From an uncultured Pseudomonadales bacterium (GTDB lineage: Bacteria > Pseudomonadota > Gammaproteobacteria > Pseudomonadales > Azotimanducaceae), in NCBI GenBank assembly GCA_958296295.1, contig OY282460.1, positions 2,666,001 to 2,730,000 of the forward strand: 64,000 nucleotides of DNA. Direction: 5' to 3'. The position numbers were made by a program, and so were the translations under genes. The notes under the pieces were generated by a model, which saw nothing but the letters and a program-made list of their open reading frames with translations, ran no database searches and had not been told where the DNA came from. Every line of letters starts with the position of its first letter. The first letter of the stretch is position 1. Positions 60,704 to 64,000 of this stretch are shown piece after piece.

Positions 60704-61578
60704 TGCGGCTGCATCTGGTAGACGGCACGTTCGAGCTCTTCCGGGCGCACTACTCCAAACGCCCGGCCCGCGTCTCGCCGACCGGAATGGACGTCAAGGC
60801 CACGGTAGGCGTGGTCACGTCGCTTATCGGCTTGCTCGACGACCCCGACGAGCGCGTCTCGCACCTGGCGGTGGCGTTCGACAACCCGATAGAGTCGTTC
60901 CGCAACGACTTGTTCGCAGGCTACAAGACCGGCGAGGGCATGGATCCCGCCATCGTCGCGCAGTTCGACCTTGTGGAGGAAGCCGTGGCGGCGCTCGGCG
61001 TCACCGTCTGGTCGATGCGGCGTCACGAGGCGGACGACGCGCTCGCCACCGCCGCGCACCGCTGGCGCGACGAGGTGGCCGAGGTGCGGCTGCTGACGCC
61101 GGACAAGGACCTGGGGCAATGCGTCACCGGCAACCGCGTGGTGCAGGTGGACCGGGTGCGCCGGCGCGTCATAGACGAGGACGGCGTCGTCGCCCGCCAC
61201 GGCTGCCCGCCGGCCTCGGTGCCGGATTGGCTGGCCTTGGTCGGCGACGCCGCCGACGGCATTCCCGGCGTCCCCGGTTTCGGCGCGAAGACCGCCGGCC
61301 GGTTGCTCTCGCGCTACGGCACCGTGGAGGCGATTCCCAAGAGCGCCGCGGCTTGGCGTGTGCCGGTGCGCGGCGCCGCCCGGTTGGCGGCCCGGTTGAA
61401 CGCCATGCCGGAAGACGTGGCCCTGTACAAGCGTCTGGCCACCCTAGCCACGGATGTGCCGCTCGCCGAGACCCTGGACGACCTGCGTTGGCGCGGGGCG
61501 TCCCGCGCGCGCTTCCGGCGTTTGGCCGACAGCTTGGGCGGCATACCGGCACAGCCCCGCAGGGCCGCCGCCACCTGA
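60703..61578 (+). CDS. 5'-3' exonuclease (FEN/PolI N-terminal-like)
   Basis: A 291-residue stand-alone 5' nuclease. The metal-binding acidic residues are all in place: LVDGTFELFRAHYS (first Asp), AFDNPIESFRNDLFAGYK, RRHEADDALATAAHRW, LLTPDKDLGQCVTGN, and LVGDAADGIPGVPGFGAKTA with the helix-hairpin-helix. Stand-alone 5' exonucleases of this size occur in bacteria in addition to PolA and remove flaps or primers. It starts at ATG 60703 overlapping the rhodanese stop. A diverged duplicate follows 250 bases downstream. Confidence 0.88.
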   Translation: MRLHLVDGTFELFRAHYSKRPARVSPTGMDVKATVGVVTSLIGLLDDPDERVSHLAVAFDNPIESFRNDLFAGYKTGEGMDPAIVAQFDLVEEAVAALGVTVWSMRRHEADDALATAAHRWRDEVAEVRLLTPDKDLGQCVTGNRVVQVDRVRRRVIDEDGVVARHGCPPASVPDWLALVGDAADGIPGVPGFGAKTAGRLLSRYGTVEAIPKSAAAWRVPVRGAARLAARLNAMPEDVALYKRLATLATDVPLAETLDDLRWRGASRARFRRLADSLGGIPAQPRRAAAT

Positions 61579-61829
61579 CACCGGCGGTTCCGCCGCGCAC
61601 AAGCGTACCCGCGCACAACGTACATGCCCGTGCGTTTTCGTGTGCCACAATAGTCCGCGCTCCTTGCCGCGGCGCCGCCGGATACCCCGAGCGACGGCAT
61701 CGGAGCCACCGCGCCAGCTCGAGTGCGTGGGCGGCGGTCACGAGTCGTCCCAAGTCCAAGGCTTACGCCAAACAGCCGTCGCGGTGCCCACTTGGCGAGC
61801 TCGACGCCGCCGCTGTTGTGGAACCCCCA

Positions 61830-62704
61830 ATGCGCCTGCATATCGTCAACGGCACCCAAGCGTTGTTGGCCGCTCACACTTCCACGCGCCCGCGGCACCG
61901 CTCCCGGAGTGGGCGGGATCTCAAGGCGACGACCGGCGTCATGGCCTTCATCGTCAGTCTGCTCGAGGACCCGCGCGAGGCTGTCACACATATCGCGGTG
62001 GCGTTCGACAATCCGGTGCGTTCCTTTCGCAACGACATTTTCGCGGACTACCGCGTGGCGTCGGGCATGACGCCGGAAGTGACAGAACAGATCGGGCTCG
62101 CCGCGGACGCCGTCGCCGCGCTGGGCGTCAAAGTCTGGTCGATGGCGAACTTGGAAGCGAACGACGCGTTGGCCACCGCGGCCCGGCGTTGGCGCGACGA
62201 AGTGGAGCAGGTGCGCCTCTTTTCCGTGGATCCGGTGGTTGGCCAATGCGTGCGGGGGATCAGGTGGTGCAGGTGAACCAAAGGCTGCTCCGCGTGACGA
62301 CCGAACGCGAGATCCACGTCCGCTGCGGCTGTGGAGCGGCCCGGTTGCCCGATTGGCTGGCGCTGGTGGGCGATCCCGGCCACGGCATCCCCGGCATTCC
62401 CCAGTTCGGGGCCCGCTCGGCCGGCGCGCTGGTGGCGAAGTTCGGCGGCATTGAAGCAATCCCGGCGGACGGCGGCCGATGGCAGGTGGCCAAACGGCAC
62501 ACATCGCGCCTGGCCAACTCCTTGCGAAGTCGGCGGCCGACAGCGGCGCTCCACAAGCGGCTCGCGACGTTGGCCGTCGACGCGCCGATCTCGAACTCCC
62601 TAGCGGATCTGCGCTGGCATGGCGCGTACCCGGAGAAACTGGCGGCGCTCACTCGCGCTCACGGCATCGCGCCGACCCTGCCGCGGGCTTGGCGTTGGCT
62701 CTGA
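61830..62704 (+). pseudogene. Duplicate of the 5'-3' exonuclease, frameshifted and lacking catalytic Asp residues
   Basis: The 875-base stretch matches the preceding exonuclease over its whole length; with one base added it would encode exactly 291 residues, the same as copy 1. The frame is lost in a run of five G near 62254-62258: VGQCVRG in the first frame continues as DQVVQVNQRLLRV in the next. Independently, metal ligands are changed: LVDGT to IVNGT, EADDALA to EANDALA, PDKDLG to VDPVVG, and GDAADG to GDPGHG. The fold-forming segments (AFDNPVRSFRND, LPDWLALVGD, GIPGIPQFGARSAG) are well kept. The end overlaps the convergent SDR gene by 46 bases. Confidence 0.8.
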
Positions 62705-63645
62705 TGTGCCGGGGCGGCGGCGGCGGCCAGCGCGTCAAGCGTCTCGGCAAGCAGCACCTCGCCGCCCGGCCGCCAGCCGAGCGCTCGCAGGCCGGGCGTT
62801 CGCATCGGGTGCGAGGGCGCCGGCACCTTGCCGCCGGCCGATGCCAACCTCACCGCGGCGCGCTCGGCCAACGCGGTGGCGATGACGTGGTTGTCGACCA
62901 CCACATCCGAACAGTTGAACGTCCGCCCGGCCACCGCCGGCACCGGCGCGTTGAGCAGCAGCCAAACGGCGGCGGCGACGTCCCGGCCATGCACTTCGGT
63001 GCTTTGGCGGCGTGGCGGCAAGTTCTCCGCCGCCGCGCCTTCCCGCACGGCGCAGGCGATGTCGAACCATTTGCTGTTGGCCGGCGGCGTTGCCAAGCCG
63101 TACACGCCGGTGGGACGCAAGCTCGCGTAGCACACGCCGTCCACCGCGCTCAAGGCGGTGGCATGGGCCTCCAGGGCGAGCTTCATGGCCCCGTAGAGCG
63201 TGTCCGGCACGGCCCGCGTGTCGTCGTCCACGCCGCTTGGGCTCGGCGAGCCGCGGCCGAACACCGCCCGGCTGGAGAGCAACACCAGCCGCCCGACGCC
63301 GGCCCCGCGGGCGCGCTCCATGAGCTCGACCCCGGCCAACAGGTTGGCGCGCCAATAGCCGAATCTGTCATCGGCCTCGCCGCCCCGATACCGGCCTGGC
63401 GCATGCTGGTAGGCGCAATGCACCACGGCGTCCGCGCCGGCGACCAATCGCGCCACCGCGGACTCCTCCACGATGTCGCCTCGCAGCCGCTCCGCCCCGC
63501 CGAGCGCGCCGCTTCCCGGCCCGCCCCGCGTAAGGACGCGCACGCGGCAGCCCTCGGCGAGCAGACGCTCCACCACGAAGCGGCCGACGAATCCGGTGCC
63601 ACCCGTGACGGCGACGAGTGGCGAACAGGCGGCTGCGCTGTTCAC
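62659..63645 (-). CDS. NAD-dependent epimerase/dehydratase (extended SDR)
   Basis: A 328-residue extended SDR. The nucleotide loop is LVAVTGGTGFVGRFVVERLL, VVHCAYQHAPG covers the usual HxA strand, the serine strand is LVLLSSRAVFG, and the catalytic pair is in YGAMKLALE (Tyr and Lys four apart). RQSTEVHGRDVAAAVWLLL is the C-terminal family motif. The substrate is probably a nucleotide sugar. GTG 63645 overlaps the stop of the GT8 gene (GTGA). Together these two may belong to another glycan cluster beyond the right edge. Confidence 0.82.
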   Translation of the reverse strand: MNSAAACSPLVAVTGGTGFVGRFVVERLLAEGCRVRVLTRGGPGSGALGGAERLRGDIVEESAVARLVAGADAVVHCAYQHAPGRYRGGEADDRFGYWRANLLAGVELMERARGAGVGRLVLLSSRAVFGRGSPSPSGVDDDTRAVPDTLYGAMKLALEAHATALSAVDGVCYASLRPTGVYGLATPPANSKWFDIACAVREGAAAENLPPRRQSTEVHGRDVAAAVWLLLNAPVPAVAGRTFNCSDVVVDNHVIATALAERAAVRLASAGGKVPAPSHPMRTPGLRALGWRPGGEVLLAETLDALAAAAAPAHQSQRQARGRVGAMP

Positions 63646-64000
63646 GGCGTCTCGCTCGGCGCCGGAAGGTCGGCGGGCACGCCCTCGCCGCGCAGCACCC
63701 GCTTCCACAGATCGATCAACGGCCCCAGCTTGTCGGCTTTCGGATGGCCCGGCTGCCACGGCTTCTCGTATTGGTAATGCACCACTTTGATGCTCGACCA
63801 GCGCCAGAGGCCCGGCAGGTTGAAATACAGGTACTGCAAGGCGTTGTAGGTGTACGGCAGGCCGTGCCAATCCGGGAAGTAGTTTTCCAGAAACGTCTGG
63901 TCGGTGCGCCGCCAGAACGCGCCCGGCGCGTCCAAGCGGCGCAGCATGGATTCGTAAGTGGCCGGCGACGGCGCCGCCACAAACACGCCGGAATTGAGCC
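63642..64000 (-). CDS. GT8-family glycosyltransferase, C-terminal part (runs off right edge)
   Basis: The minus strand is open from the window end to a TGA at 63642, giving the last 118 residues. LNSGVFVAAPSPATYESMLRRL matches the FNSGV-type segment of GT8 (glycogenin-like) enzymes, DQTFLENYFPDWHGLPYTYNA supplies the acceptor side (DQ), and KVVHYQYEKPW carries the conserved His near the C-terminus. The DxD metal motif must lie beyond the edge. It is followed by the SDR with a four-base overlap. Confidence 0.75.
   Translation of the reverse strand, partial: LNSGVFVAAPSPATYESMLRRLDAPGAFWRRTDQTFLENYFPDWHGLPYTYNALQYLYFNLPGLWRWSSIKVVHYQYEKPWQPGHPKADKLGPLIDLWKRVLRGEGVPADLPAPSETP

Noticed and set aside
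1-64000. tRNA, rRNA, CRISPR arrays, insertion sequences and phage genes
   Set aside because: I scanned for T-arm-like GGTTCGAATCC patterns, regular short repeats with spacers, and transposase or integrase motifs, and saw none that hold up. A covariance-model search would be needed for small RNAs.

Overview
The window reads as chromosome of a GC-rich gammaproteobacterium, probably marine or host-associated. Support comes from gene neighbourhoods typical of that class (DUF2066-PgsA-like-Hda beside purM; ftsN/SPOR-hslV-hslU beside priA; ponA/mrcA divergent from pil genes followed by aroK-aroB) and from OxyR with both regulatory cysteines. The lineage below class level is not resolved. I saw no tRNA, rRNA, CRISPR array, phage or insertion sequence. 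Genes are tightly packed, and many neighbours overlap by four bases (GTGA or ATGA), so translational coupling is widespread.

Layout. 1-1.3 kb: a DUF3604 protein cut by the left edge and a two-gene envelope-stress unit (57-aa membrane peptide plus PspC-like protein) behind a sigma-32-like promoter. 1.5-5 kb: an acyl-CoA ligase and an NCS2 permease fused to a degenerate HATPase-like domain. 5.1-11.5 kb: serA, a Firmicute-style murG, hda, a PgsA-like enzyme, DUF2066 and purM. 11.6-22.2 kb: a surface polysaccharide island with rmlA, an ABC-2 exporter (Wzm/Wzt), rmlD, an epimerase, rmlC, a GT4 glycosyltransferase, a 1199-residue sulfotransferase/coiled-coil/RgpF fusion, and cysC. CysC makes PAPS, the donor a sulfotransferase needs, so a sulfated rhamnose-containing glycan is the likely product. 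rmlB is absent. 22.3-28.6 kb: a degenerate-HPt protein, DUF971, hslU, hslV, a SPOR protein and priA. 28.9-34.8 kb: a complete SUF operon in the order sufB-C-D-S-A-T-E. 35-42.8 kb: a small SutA-like peptide with a long leader, a phosphoesterase, a stand-alone formyl-THF hydrolase-type formyltransferase, a tandem-fused CoA transferase, a lipoprotein and an MltF-like lytic transglycosylase with two sensor domains. 42.8-44.2 kb: cyclophilin and pdxJ. 44.9-48.9 kb: a peroxide-defence locus in which two near-identical rubrerythrins flank oxyR, with a well-formed OxyR box in front of the rubrerythrin / Fe-S protein / DUF3501 operon. 49-54.4 kb: a MATE pump, a CPBP protease, dsbB and PBP1A. 54.5-57.6 kb: remains of the type IV pilus operon pilMNOPQ, with pilM, pilN and pilQ frameshifted and pilO/pilP gone. 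57.7-59.3 kb: intact aroK-aroB. 59.3-64 kb: a Dyp-type peroxidase, a rhodanese, a 5'-3' exonuclease, its frameshifted and metal-ligand-depleted duplicate, an SDR and a GT8 glycosyltransferase cut by the right edge.

The strongest leads are the OxyR/rubrerythrin regulon, the sulfotransferase-RgpF fusion built on nested 7/21/42-residue repeats, the decaying pilus operon, the catalytically emptied exonuclease paralogue, and the permease-HATPase fusion.
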